From: Spongilla lacustris
Taxonomy: Eukaryota; Porifera; Demospongiae; Spongillida; Spongillidae
Assembly: GCA_949361645.1 (NCBI GenBank)
Contig: OX442415.1
Location: 29,120,562 to 29,184,561, forward strand
Direction of reading: 5' to 3'
DNA: 64,000 nt
Both the position numbers and the translations under genes were made by a program. Each line of letters opens with the position of its first letter. The stretch's first letter is position 1. Below, one piece after another: positions 11,892 to 24,715 of the stretch. Below the pieces are notes generated by a model. The model was not told the origin of the DNA and searched no databases. It was given only the letters and a program-made list of their open reading frames with translations.

Positions 11892-12090
11892 TTCTTGCCA
11901 AATTGCGCGCCCAATTCCAAACCGCCCAGGGCCACGTGACGCGACCCACAATATGATTTAAAAAATTCCCGCAACAATCAATGACGTCACCTATGCAACG
12001 TTCCTCGTTACATGTACATGTAATACTAACAAGACGAACATGATTGACACTATGTTATCTGAACTCACTGCCACATATACTCAGACATGT

Positions 12091-12117
12091 GGGGGGGGGG
12101 GGGGGGGGGGGGGGGGG
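12091..12117. repeat. Poly-G tract (27)
   Basis: Uninterrupted G run. From 12118 to 13075 I see no convincing gene, only AT-rich sequence with scattered short open frames. Confidence 0.95.
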
Positions 12118-13075
12118 TGAGCGGCAGCTGGGGCTATGTGATATCCACTCTCACGTACGTACCTTTGGTATTGTGCCACGCCCACCATTATTTTAAATGA
12201 TTACAGCAGTGCAATGCAGCTAATATGCAAGGGAAAGTGATTGACTTTTACTCAAGGAATTTTACCCAGGCTAACATATGCATTGATTATACTAAGTTCT
12301 TACGGTTGTTAAATGCTATGTTCGGTTTTTATACTTCATGCACCCTTACATGTACTGATGTACACATATATGAATGTGTTCCAACAGCATGTAACGTTAC
12401 TAGCTATATATATCTTGGGTACTGATTTACGTGCAGCTTTTGGACGTACTAGCTCAGCTATACTAGTCTGTGCAATATATTTGTTATTTCATTGGCAATG
12501 GTGGGTGATGTCTATAAATATATTTCTGTGTACATTGCGCTTACTGTACATGTATAACATACAAGTTCGATTAAAGTGATGCAGGGTATATATATGTATA
12601 GTTAGCATTTTGTGTACGTTTACATGTATGTGATGGATCTTTTCAAGATTTATACATCAGTCCTGCTGTAACTTGACTGTATTTGTAATATTGCTAATAA
12701 TATTATTATGTTGTATCTGTTCAAGATTTATACATCAGACTGTATTTGTATTGTGGCTAATAGTATCTTTTTAGTAGATGAATAGGACTTTATAATTATT
12801 AATGTTCTAAAATACCGGATAATGTCTTGTAGCTAGTACTGCAAGTGTAACATAGACTAAATCTACATAAATCGATTAATAATTGTTATACATGTATCAT
12901 ATGCATGGGATCATGCATATTACTTTGACTCACATATACTTTCGACTTTGAAAATAATAATAAATGTATGATATCATAATTCTCTTTTAGAACACTGGCA
13001 TAGAAAAATATGAATTGATTGTCGGGATCCTTTCAAATGCAACAAGTGGTACACACCCGGTATAATCAACTCAGT

Positions 13076-13149
13076 TTACAATGTAAAAGCCTTTTCAGCC
13101 TGGCTTATGGCATTGAATAGATTATCCCTCTCTTGCATTTCAACTGTCC
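13076..13149 (-). CDS. Possible terminal exon, unknown protein
   Basis: Acceptor TTTTGACAG, then a short frame (TVEMQERDNLFNAISQAEKA) ending in TAA. Polar, helix-like composition. It enters in phase 2. No partner exon could be assigned with certainty. Confidence 0.25.
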
Positions 13150-13612
13150 CTGTCAAAATACATACATAAAAAAGTAATCATTACATTGTATACCAGTATA
13201 TAGTGTTAAATGTATACTATGTTTTACTTTCGTGACGAACACTAGTTCTGTGTATACACACATACATGGTCAGCTATAAAGATTGAGGGTCAGAGTAGAA
13301 AGAGGGGTGGGGGAGGGGGAGTGTAGGGGCACACACAGTTTTTGTTCATAATATTATAAAGTGGTAAGAAGATACACATTTGCTTCTATGCATTTTATTC
13401 TCCGAGCTTCCATTTTGCAACTGTGTCATAAAAAAAGTCAAAGGTTTTGAGTTAAAGTCTCATTCCAGATCAGACAGAATAGAAACCATTCCTGATGAAT
13501 GTGCTTATATGCATTCAGATATTTTCCATTTATGGCTTGTTTATATAACTAGACAGCTGCTTGCATTGTCAGTAAGGTCTGACCTTAAGGTTACCAAAAG
13601 CATGAATATGAT

Positions 13613-13616
<4 letters not shown>

Positions 13617-13651
<35 letters not shown>
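13617..13651. repeat. (GT)n microsatellite
   Basis: About 35 bp of GT dinucleotides. Confidence 0.9.
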
Positions 13652-13654
<3 letters not shown>

Positions 13655-13757
13655 TGACATAGGATTCAGTTTGAAACAGAAATACACCAATGGACAATAA
13701 ATAGTGTACATATAATTCTAATTCGTTGTCAAGTCTGCCACTATACTAGAGGTCCCT

Positions 13758-13834
13758 TCATCTCTTCAAGAGCCATTCTTCAAGCTGCTCAGTATCCCCA
13801 CGGTCTGCATAAAACATTCTGATACGCCCTACGA
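13758..13834 (-). CDS. Possible terminal exon, unknown protein
   Basis: Good acceptor (polypyrimidine then TTATTTCAG), then VGRIRMFYADRGDTEQLEEW and a few more residues to a TGA stop. Entered in phase 2, like the candidate at 13076-13149, so the two could be alternative 3' exons. The protein family is not recognised. Confidence 0.25.
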
Positions 13835-14439
13835 CTGAAATAACATAAAAACACCTCCTCCAAATAAATTAGTGTCCATACATGTGTGAGTCAGTTTCTG
13901 GGTTCAATCCATATATCTCTACCTCCCCCCTCACACGTTCCACAAAGAGGATCACAATAGATAAGTTCTGACCTGAAAAGGGGCTATGCCCCAGATCAAG
14001 CCCTGACAAGGAATTGCAGCTAACAGCATTCTTCATACACCCTGTCTGGGTTAGTTGTGCTCACCCATAACCTTTTCCACTCCACCATGCCCATGCCCCC
14101 TTGTCGTAGCCAGAACTCACATGTGCTACCTTTGAATATGCCCAGCCAGCCATGGAGAGGATATCCCATCCAAAATTTTTGGAGAGGTGGCATCTTCATG
14201 GCAACTACATGTAGAATGGAGTTTTAAACGTTAATGTACATGTATTTATCAGTAAGAACACACTCATATACAGAACCCCACCGCCTGATCTGAAGTACAC
14301 GTGTGTATTATGCCATCTTCGATGTGCAGTCATCATCTAATGAGGCCACCCTATTGGGGGTGCATGGCCATCCATATGTGGTTCATTTCTATAGGGTTGC
14401 CGCAGATCATAGGACACACCCACACCGTACTCACCCCAC

Positions 14440-15115
14440 CCACAGTAACCTCTTACCCCACACACAGTAAACTCTTTCCCCCCCACACACAGTAACCTCT
14501 TTCCCCCACACACAGTAACCTCATTCCCCCCCCCACACACAGTAACCTCTTTCCCCACACACAGTAAATTTTCCCCCCACACACAGTAACCTCTTTCCCC
14601 CCACACACAGTAACCTCTTTCCCCCCACACACAGTAACCTCTTTCCCCCCACACACAGTAACCTCTTTCCCCCCACACACAGTAACCTCTTTCCCCCCAC
14701 ACACAGTAACCTCTTTCCCCCCACACACAGTAACCTCTTTCCCCCACACACAGTAACCTCTTTCCCCCCACACACAGTAACCTCTTTCCCCCCACACACA
14801 GTAACCACTTTCCCCCCACACACAGTAACCTCTTTCCCCCCACACACAGTAACCTCTTTCCCCCCACACACAGTAACCTCTTTCCCCCCACACACAGTAA
14901 CCTCTTTCCCCCCACACACAGTAACCTCTTTCCCCCCACACACAGTAACCTCTTTCCCCCCACACACAGTAACCTCTTTCCCCCCACACACAGTAAACTC
15001 TTTGCCCCCCCACACACAGTAACCTCTTTCCCCCCCCACATACAGTAACCTCTTTCCCCCCACACACAGTAAACTCTTTCCCTCCCACACACAGTATCCT
15101 CATCCCCCCACACAA
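14440..15115. repeat. 23-bp minisatellite, about 29 copies
   Basis: Unit CCCCCCACACACAGTAACCTCTTT with small length variation in the C run. Three minus frames stay open because the unit lacks stops, but the predicted proteins are pure repeats and are not genes. Confidence 0.95.
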
Positions 15116-15189
15116 CACAGCAGGCATGTATTCATAGAAGTTTCAGCGTTGCCCGGAAACTTCCCCCCCTTCCAAAATTAATTTTAATA

Positions 15190-15428
15190 TCTAAGTGCAC
15201 GTATTTGGTGAGACACAACCCTCACCCCCTTGCCGGTCAGCCCCGGCTTTGGGGGCAGGGGCGGCCGCTGCCGCCCCTCCCATGGCATATGAAATGCCGC
15301 CACCCTTGCAACCCCCCCTAGTTTTCGTATAGACTGAAACCCCCCCCCCCCCTGCCTCCCAGCTCATATATCGATTAATGTACAAAGTTGGAACCCCTCC
15401 CCCTCTGAAATCCTGGATACGCCCCTGC
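15190..15428 (-). mobile_element. Fragment of a G-rich-ended DNA element
   Basis: In minus orientation it starts CAGGGGCGTATCCAGGATTT, a terminal sequence resembling those at 3044 and 25720, followed by G-rich DNA. The other end is not identifiable. The rest of 15116-16386 has no recognisable gene. Confidence 0.4.
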
Positions 15429-16386
15429 ACAGTAATCTCATCCCCACACACCCTCAGAGAAAACTCTTTCCCACACAGTAACCTCTCTTCCCCACACACA
15501 CCTAACCTCACCCCAAACACCCACACAGCAGCAGCTACCCCATATGTACATGTACATGTATGTATACTGATGCACTAGCAGTTACACATTTACATATAAT
15601 AACACATAAGTACATAGAATGAATGTAACTTAACTTTTCAGTTTGTGCAACCTCTACCCAAACCAATCGATCCACAGGACCACACAGTATTAGTAGCGTA
15701 ACCTCTAGTAGCTCTACCATTTATTATCATACCTCTAGTTGTATCGGCTAATCCTTGGCGTGTCCTCCTGCTGTTTAAATCATGTTGGGCGTGGGCCGCG
15801 TGGCCCGACCTTCGTGTTTGGTCGCGAAGGTCACAGACTCAGCAACTACTGATCAGTAGTTCAAATCCAGTTCACATCCTTAGGCGGTACTATTACTCAC
15901 GTGCACGTGATAGCGATGTCTATGAATTGTAAATTAAGTGTAACATGTAATCCAGCTTTCTGGCTACATGCATTGTAGCAATTTGAGGAGTAACGTTGCG
16001 CGACTCCATTACATGTATTTATGACTGTCTTTTCGCATACAAATCGAATATATATAAGAAACAAGGTCAGTTGTAAATTTGTAATGATAGATTTGGTTGG
16101 CGCGAACACGAAACGCTTCACATGTAATATGTCATGTGTGACAGTGAATTGCAGTAGTGAATTGAAGTAACCAGTCAACTGAATTTACTGCATGTTTTGG
16201 TATCTTTCCGTGATAAGGAAATACAAAGGAAATTTCCCAAGACAATCAACACCGTATTTCCTTACGTTTCCAATCTAACTGAAACATATAAATTTGGTGT
16301 AGTGCAACACAATGTATAAAGCACTTTTCCAGCTGCTCTAGACTAAAAGAAGCGCGCCAAACCATAATATTCCATGCACAACTCAC

Positions 16387-16661
16387 CTTTGGGCCTCACG
16401 CTTACGCTTCTGGTATTGCGCCCTTTTCGCTAAACATGCAGCAGAAGGGTTTATCCAATATTGTATCCTTTTGGAATCCCGATTGGTCTCTTGCTGCTTT
16501 TGCCTCTTAGAAGCTCGTAACTCGTCAGAATTCTGCTCATCACAGCATACACGCCCCCTCTTAGAAGCGCCGAACCCGAGAGAGGTCTCTAACTCCTCGT
16601 TTCGATTTTGGAGGTATTCCGCTCGTCGCTTTGCTCTCCGCTGTTGTTGTCGTGAAGGCAT
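16387..16661 (-). CDS. Exon 1 of tentative Helitron-like/lineage-specific basic protein
   Basis: ATG at 16661 (MPSRQQQRRAKRRAEYLQNR); 275 bp ending at a perfect donor CCCAAAG|GTGAGT. Very rich in Arg, Lys and Gln, with repeated short motifs of the ASKR and KRAQYQKRKRE kind, suggesting a nucleic-acid-binding or nuclear-localised N-terminus. It ends in phase 2, which matches the acceptor at 10776 (codon AG|T), giving a continuous frame across a 5.6-kb intron. The intron contains several satellites. The gene lies on the same strand as, and probably inside an intron of, the ankyrin-Roc-COR gene. Confidence 0.5.
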
Positions 16662-17216
16662 TTTGATAAAAACAACTTCGCCAAAATGAGTTTAAAAATG
16701 ATAGATAATACACATATCACGTGAACCTTGCCATGGGAACGCTTCCATATAGCTCCATATGCATATTACGTATATCAGTAACATGCTTTATTTCCATATC
16801 TGAGACCTGTAGATGTTCTTCCAGAATTTTCTAGATTTTTTGGTGTATTTTGCGCTCATTACAACCATTCCTATCCCGAGTTATACTCACCCAGAAAAAC
16901 TGTCGGAGGAGAAATTTGGGACTGGGAACGAGAACTACGAGCATTTTTGTTCTCTAAAAGTAAACGGTCTGGCGACTTGAACAAAACATGAAAATGATCG
17001 TCTTTCCATTGTGGATCGATAGCAATAAAGAGCTACACTATCCGTTTCTCGGTTCGTGAGTTATACGCGGATCGCGTTTTTAAAATGATATTCATGATAC
17101 GGCACAAATCCTATATGAGAGTTACTTCCGTAACTCTCGATATTGTACACACATGTAAGAACACACCACACACATGCATGATCCTATAACAGAACAATTA
17201 AGCCCAATAGTGTACT

Positions 17217-17285
17217 ATGCCTTACTGCATCTCCTCCCCAGGCCACATCTCCTCTCCAGGCTACATCTCCTCCCCAGGCCACCAC
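17217..17285. repeat. Short tandem repeat (about 21 bp, 3 copies)
   Basis: Three copies of a unit like CATCTCCTCCCCAGGCCA. No coding role seen. Confidence 0.7.
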
Positions 17286-17495
17286 ACATTATGGAAGACT
17301 ACACATATTCTGTATAAATAGATACTCAAATTATGTCGGTTATCTCTGTTTCTTCGAAGTTATATAATATAGTTATACCAGCAGTTATGATCTTTCATAC
17401 AAGGAAGAGTTTTACACATAATTATAATCATAAATATGCACTTGGTTGTGACACCCAAAAATATTGTCACATGTAATTTCTGATCCATGTCTTAC

Positions 17496-17594
17496 CCCTT
17501 CAGTGGCATTAACATCTGCACCCTGGTCAAGAAGCTTAACAACTTCATCCATCCAACCAACAGCTGCTGCTTCGATTAGCTGCATATTACATTC
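17496..17594 (-). CDS. Ankyrin-repeat exon (probable N-terminal repeat)
   Basis: 99 bp, phase 0; acceptor CATTGTAG, donor GAAGGG|GTAAG. It encodes one ankyrin repeat (LIEAAAVGWMDEVVKLLDQG, then ADVNATEG). Length, phase and strand match the ankyrin exons at 8196-8766, so it is likely an upstream exon of the same gene. The roughly 8.7-kb gap contains the Helitron-like gene, and a separate ankyrin gene cannot be excluded. The initiator exon was not found. Confidence 0.7.
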
Positions 17595-17815
17595 CTACAA
17601 TGGTGGAACAATGCACTATGTGAGGATTATGGTTACATGGGAACTAGCTGGAGTTACACTGACTTTATGTAAACATAAAAATGCTCATCTTATTGACGCA
17701 GCGGTTAGACAGTAAGGAATATCAAATTATAATTAACAATTAAAGTACTCGAGAAGGGTTAATTGCTGGCACAGCAGGAAACTAGGTCATGTGCGTTCAA
17801 ACTGTCCACAATATA

Positions 17816-17855
17816 CATAATAATAATAATAATTATTATTATTATTATTATTATA
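17816..17855. repeat. TAA/TTA trinucleotide palindrome
   Basis: (ATA)n running directly into (ATT)n, a perfect self-complementary AT hairpin. The rest of 17595-18422 shows no clear gene. Confidence 0.9.
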
Positions 17856-18422
17856 CATTAAAATACATATATGGGGCAATAGCCCTATGTCAGACACGGG
17901 CATGAACAAAATGGCTGCTTACTGACCGCATTCTAAACCAAATTCGGTGTAACCATGTAGCCGTTAGACATATGGAGAAATGGCCCATACATAGGCGGTC
18001 ATCATGCTTTTATTTTTAAATTGAATTTTAAACACATTTATAATTTAGTATAAATCGGTCTGATTGTGAATCTGTGTTTTATATAATTATGACATGAACC
18101 ATTCGTGTAGTAAAATCAAGACAAAAAATTAATTTCTACCGCGCATAATTTATTCATAAACAATATGTCATAACGTAATACCTTGCGTCATCTGGGATTA
18201 AGTTACAGTTATTGCGTACGTTGCAACTAGTTAACTGTTAATTGCAGATGAATTATTAACGATAATACACAATCGTAGCTTTGGATATGTGGAGGCAGCA
18301 ATAAACGGATTGCCCTGCATGATTTCAACTTCTGAGATTCAAGTGTTTTGGTGAGTATACTGTGTGAATTTAGTATGTGCAGAACAGGCATATATTCGAT
18401 GCAGTGAAGGGGGAGGAGATAT

Positions 18423-19075
18423 GGCCTTCTCCCTATACTAGTACTGTATGGAATTCGCCCTGTACTGTTGGCCTTCTCCCAGACCGTTAATTGCCCGTCT
18501 CCTTATACTGTTGGTCTTCTTCCTGTAGTGTTAGACTGGTGGCCTTCTCGCTATACTGTTGGCCTTCTCCCTATACTGTTGGCCTTCTCGCTATACAGTT
18601 GGCCTTCTCCCTATACTGTTGGCCTTCTCCCTATACTGTTAGCCTTCTCCCTATATACTCTTGGCCTTCTCCCTATACTGTTGGCCTTCTCCCTATACTG
18701 TTGGCCTTCTCTCTGTACTGTTGGCCTTCTTCCTATGCTGGTGGCCTTCTCTTTATAATAAGCTGCGCTTATACTGTTGGCCTTCTCCCTATACTGTTGG
18801 CCTTCTCTCTATACTGTTGGCCTTCTCCCTATACTGTTGGCCTTCTCCCTATACTGTTGGCCTTCTCCCTATACTGTTGGCCTGCTCCCTATACTGTTGA
18901 CCCTTCTCCCTATATGGTTGACCTTATCCCTATACAGTTGGCCGTCTCCCTATGCTGTTGGCTTTCTCCCTATACTGTTGACTTTCTACCTACATGTGTA
19001 CTGTCGGCCTTATCCCTATACTATTTCCTATACAGTTGGCCTTCTCCCTATACTATTGGCTTTCTCCCTATATGA
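18423..19075. repeat. 20-bp minisatellite (about 32 imperfect copies)
   Basis: Unit GGCCTTCTCCCTATACTGTT. Degenerate at the edges, homogeneous in the middle. Open frames are repeat artefacts. Confidence 0.95.
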
Positions 19076-19431
19076 ACCACTGAGCATTGTCCATTTGTGT
19101 AGCATCTCTGTCCCTTTGTTTACCATGTGTATAGCTGACCTGTGGGACACACACACACCACACGTGCATGGACACTTCCAGCAAGTCACGCACGCTCAGT
19201 TACAGTGTGGACACTCAATGTAGTAGCTCTACTGGTGGCGATGCACATATTCACAAGTGTCTCCATCATGTGCACACTACACACGCTGATGTAGAGCTGT
19301 GTATTGTGTGCTTCAAACATGGGCACACACACCAATGATGTCCACACATATACCTGTACACAGTGGTACTTACATGTACATCCATATACATCAGATATAA
19401 TAATAATAATTTGGACACAAACACACACGCA

Positions 19432-20682
<1,251 letters not shown>

Positions 20683-20806
20683 CCTTCTCCCTATACAGTG
20701 GCCTTCTCCCTATACAGTGGCCTTCTCCCTATACAGTGGCCTTCTCCCTATACAGTTGGCCTTCTCCCTATAGGTGGCCTTCTCCCTATATTGTTGGCCT
20801 TCCCTA
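20683..20806. repeat. Second locus of the GGCCTTCTCCCTATA minisatellite
   Basis: Six to seven copies of TGGCCTTCTCCCTATACAG, the same family as 18423-19075 but with a 19-bp predominant unit. Confidence 0.9.
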
Positions 20807-21235
20807 AAGGTTTTCATTTTTAGTATGCACGGCATTACATGTAGTACCTTGCTCTCATTACTGTCAACAGTAAGGCTCTCAACTGTAGTACTCCAAGCCT
20901 AGCTGGCAACAAGTAGACAGGCAATAGAATAACCCTGGGGCTCACCAAAAATGTACATACATGTATGGACACAAGTAGTAGTGCTGCACATCTGTTAACA
21001 TACTATGAACTTCCAGGACACAGCTTTTCCCTAGGACAACCAGCAAAACCAGGCCTAGGGGTTGTATTTGCACAAAGATGCATGGCATTGTGCATGAGAT
21101 TATTCACTGTATGTACATGTACAGACCTAGACCTTTTATCAGCACAGTCTGGCCACACAACAAAATTCATAACATTGGGCCTTTGTTACTTTGTACAAAC
21201 ATTGAAATAAGATAGGATCAGCAGGTGTTTATGTA

Positions 21236-21252
21236 CACACACACACATACAT

Positions 21253-21292
<40 letters not shown>

Positions 21293-21307
21293 TCACACAA
21301 ACACACA

Positions 21308-21369
<62 letters not shown>
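21236..21369. repeat. Interrupted (CA)n microsatellite
   Basis: AC dinucleotides with ATTCACACAAAC-type interruptions. Further downstream, 21760-21930 is pyrimidine-rich without a gene. Confidence 0.9.
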
Positions 21370-21370
<1 letters not shown>

Positions 21371-22559
21371 CAGCTGAACGTGGGGGAGGAGGAGGCAGGA
21401 ATAGGCAACATCTGCCAGTATCACTTACGGTTTCCAGTCATGCATTTGCTACAGATGTTACGTGTACAAGAAGCACACCATTACATGCATGTACTTCCTA
21501 TAACACCAGGGATTTACCGTACCTACCCCCTGGTGTACACGTGGCATGTCACTTGCTGTTCTGTCAATTAATCCAGGGTTCACAAACATGCCATTTAACT
21601 GTACATATGAAGGGAAGACTTCCTACAATAATACTGCAGCAATGGAAGTAGAACATCATAACACAAACTTTCATGAATCCTTCAATTGTATTTAGCCAGT
21701 CAGACACTCAATGTTTTGGCATATACAAACTGCCACCACAACCTGTACAAAAAAAAACAAATAATACTTTCTCTTTTCCTCCTCCATTCAATTTCCTTAC
21801 CTCCCCTTCCATCTCCCTCCCTCCTCATCCCGTCAATTTTCCTACCTCCCCCTCCCTCCCATCACTCTCGCTCCTCCTCTCTCCTTTCCTCCCCTTATCC
21901 CCATTCACCCCGCTGGCCCCGGCTCTCATCTTATAGCGCATGTCAAATGAAGTACTATCAGACTGAAAGGATTGTGTATGAAAGGAAAAAGGTAAGCTAG
22001 CTGGGTTTGTTTGTAAAAAACAAAATAAAACTGAATAATACCATGCTTTCCAGTGTTGTAAAGTGGTTTTAAGAAGACACTTATATTGGGTTGAAGAAAA
22101 GGACGTAAGTTAACCTGTTCTTTTCTACAGTATGCAATATGTGTGTTCAGGTGTATTCTAGTAATCACTGCATTTTTATTTCAGGGAGTTCAAGTGTCAG
22201 CTTAAATTGATTTTTTACATACAACGCTCACTAGCTGCAGGAACAATCAGAAGGAACAGTGCATGTGCATGGATGTCACTATGGATGTAATGTAGCGTTA
22301 CTGTTGTGTTAATTTAACTGCAGGTGTCACAACAAAGCACTGTTGTACATGTACATGTGATCATGTTTCAAAAGATTCAACCACATGCAATGGCGTCCTA
22401 GGCTGGTTTGTTTCTCAGACACTCGATACCTCAGGATGCACTCGGATAGCTCACAACATCAACAACCATTCATTCATTATACTGAATCATACACGTAATC
22501 ACATGCACACACATCCTATTTATCTCTAATCACTGAATGTTTCCGGACATCACAGTTCC

Positions 22560-22925
22560 TCCCCATTTCACACTGGTGACAGACTACCATCCCTTGTTGT
22601 CCATTCTCAACCCTGAAAAGGGATTACCAGCAGTGACAGCAGCACGGTTGCATTGGTATATGCGGTAGGCTAGCCCTGTCTTGATATCAGGTACAAGAGT
22701 ACCACTCACCACACAAATGCTGATGCACTTTCACGTCTCCCAGTGGTGGCCGACATGCAGATGGCACAAATGGACGAGGAGGAAGGTGGGACATTCCCAA
22801 CTACAAACCCTCCTGGTCGCAGTGGCAGAATTACGAAGAACAACAACAATTAAGGGACCTGGTGTTAGCAAGGGTGTTTCAGTCTATTCAGGAGGGATGG
22901 CCACCCAAAACTACAGAAGAGGTCC
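22560..22925 (+). pseudogene. Ty3/gypsy-type Pol remnant: RNase H end and RNase H-integrase linker
   Basis: Segments in more than one frame show the end of a Ty3/gypsy RNase H: TDYHPLLSILNPEKGLPAV, then NADALSRLP, then QGW-like QEGWPPKT. These are hallmark motifs of the RNase H C-terminus and the linker that precedes integrase. The frame is broken by at least one stop (after RLHWYMR) and one frameshift. No reverse-transcriptase core or integrase catalytic core remains. Orientation is opposite to the Gag remnant at 23556-24416. Confidence 0.75.
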
Positions 22926-22984
22926 GGTTATAAAGCCATGCTTTGAGTAGAGACATGAACTATACATGCACAGCAGTACAATCC

Positions 22985-23520
22985 TGTGAAAGGGTACAGG
23001 GAGAGGTATAGGCCTGTACCACTGTTCACGGAGGGGTACAGGCCTGCTCAGGGATACAGGCATGTTCAAGGAGGGGTACAGGGATACAAGCCTGGACAGG
23101 GGTACAGGCCTGTACTGGCGGGGGGGCAGGGGGGGGGGGGGGGGGTTTACAGGACTGTACAGTGGGTACAGGCTTGTACAGGGGTAAAGGCGTGTACATG
23201 CAGGGAGGGGTACAAGCCTGGACAGGGGTACAGGCCTGTACTGGGGTGGGTGGGGGGTACAGGACTGTACGAGGGTACAGGCTTGTACAGGGGTGCAGGC
23301 CTGTACAAGGGTAATGGCGTGTACAGGGAGGGGTAGTGGCCTGGACAGGGGTACAGGCCTGTACTTGGGGGGGGGGGGGGGGTGTACAGGACTGTACAAG
23401 GGTACAGGCTTGTACAGGGGTGCAGGCCTGTACAAGGGTAATGGCGTGTACAGGGAGGGGTAGTGGCCTGTACAGTGGTACAGGCCTATAAAATTGTACA
23501 GGCCTGTACAATTTGGGGTA
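22985..23520. repeat. Palindromic minisatellite GGGGTACAGGCCTGTACA
   Basis: About 17-bp units built on the self-complementary core TACAGGCCTGTA, with embedded poly-G runs (about 23119-23145 and 23367-23381). A larger periodicity is visible, for example two near-identical segments starting at about 23273 and 23397. It separates two oppositely oriented Ty3 remnants. Confidence 0.9.
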
Positions 23521-23555
23521 CAACCAATTGTATTGATACATAGCAGTTGTTCATT

Positions 23556-24416
23556 CATGATGAACTCCACATACATATAGGTTTACCCATTGTCCTCTGT
23601 TTCATTCCATATCTCTTGTCTTTTGCTAGGCCATGTAGTGATCCCCATTTCAGTCCGTCCCATTCTTCATTGCTTTCATCGTCCCCCTTTAGTTCCTTCA
23701 CAGAGTGGTCTCTAGTGGGTACACCCTTTCCAACACCTGTTCCTTCTGCCCTTTTCTTTGCACAACACGCCCTCTCAATTTGCCCCCATTTCCTGCAAAC
23801 TTTGTTTCTGAACCTGCACTGTTGAGTATCATGCGCTCCTCCACACCTGTTGCAAGCCCCTAGGCCTGACTGTCTCCCCCTTCTTGGTGGTGCTGCCACT
23901 TGATGTACTTCAGGGTCTTGTTCCTGTTTTGTGACACTCTGCAACTGTTCTGCGCGTCTTTAGTCTCCCTTTCCGCTATTTCCGCTGTCTCCAGCACCTT
24001 GGCAAAAGTGAGGTCTGCCTTTGTGAGGAGTCTCTTCTGTACCCCCTCGTCCCTCATACCAAAGAACACCCTGTCTCTCAGCGTCTCTGATAACGTCGCA
24101 CCAAACGCACAGTTCTGCAAACTTGCTGCATACCACATATCCCTCCTTTTGTCCCGTTTGTGGAACCGTACGTTCTGCGATGACTAGAGGTTTAGGCGCT
24201 ACGTGTGTCGTTAAGGCTGCGACCAGTTGCTCGTACGTTCGGTCTTTCAATTTCTGGGGTGCTACGAGCGCTCGGAGCAGGCCAAATGTTAATACAGGCG
24301 AGGAAAGCGTCCTTTTTCTGTTCGGCTTCCACTTTATTTGCCAGGAAGAAATGTTCTAACCGCTCGACGTATTAACTCAACCAGTCTTCCGTTGACGCGT
24401 CACACTCCCCTGCCAT
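23556..24416 (-). pseudogene. Ty3/gypsy-type Gag remnant
   Basis: ATG at 24416 (MAGECDAS) begins a Gag-like frame broken by an early stop (TAA after TEDWLS) and frameshifts. Recognisable pieces are VAPKPLVIAER, then ETLRDRVFFGMRDEGVQKRL and KADLTFAKVLETAE, which belong to the retroelement capsid. A nucleocapsid zinc knuckle CNRCGGAHDTQQC follows. The second knuckle is degenerate (CRKWGQIERAC lacks a Cys and the His). The protein would have packaged element RNA; this copy cannot. Confidence 0.7.
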
Positions 24417-24715
24417 CCTTCTTAGCTATCCCATGCACCCTCGTCGCCCTGTAGACCTCAGGATGCACTCGGATAGCTCAGATCCAGCTACAGCTACGTG
24501 TAGGCCTACATCTCTTGTCTGAGCAGCCGGTCGAGGTAAGCAGCCTAACATCATTTCAATACATCGATCTGTCTTGCAGAAAACACAGACTCGAAGCTTT
24601 TAGTATTCCATGGCATGTACTAGTAGTTACCCCCGGCACGGGGCGGCACCTGGCCCACCACGCCCTCTGCTCGACTCCAGCTTTGCAAAATGCTGGCATG
24701 TCCTAGTCTCATTTT

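Noticed and set aside
14337..15127. Gly/Cys-rich proteins (VCGGKE, CVGGKR, CVWGERG)
   Set aside because: Three overlapping frames of one 23-bp minisatellite; pure repeat translation.
15825..15890. tRNA-like B-box (AGTTCAAATCC)
   Set aside because: No matching A-box spacing, acceptor stem or anticodon arm could be drawn.
18468..19223. Leu/Tyr/Trp/Pro-rich apparent membrane proteins
   Set aside because: Translations of the 20-bp minisatellite; hydrophobicity is a by-product of the unit.
22911..23576. Pro/Tyr/Thr-rich 221-codon frame
   Set aside because: Translation of the TACAGGCCTGTAC minisatellite.
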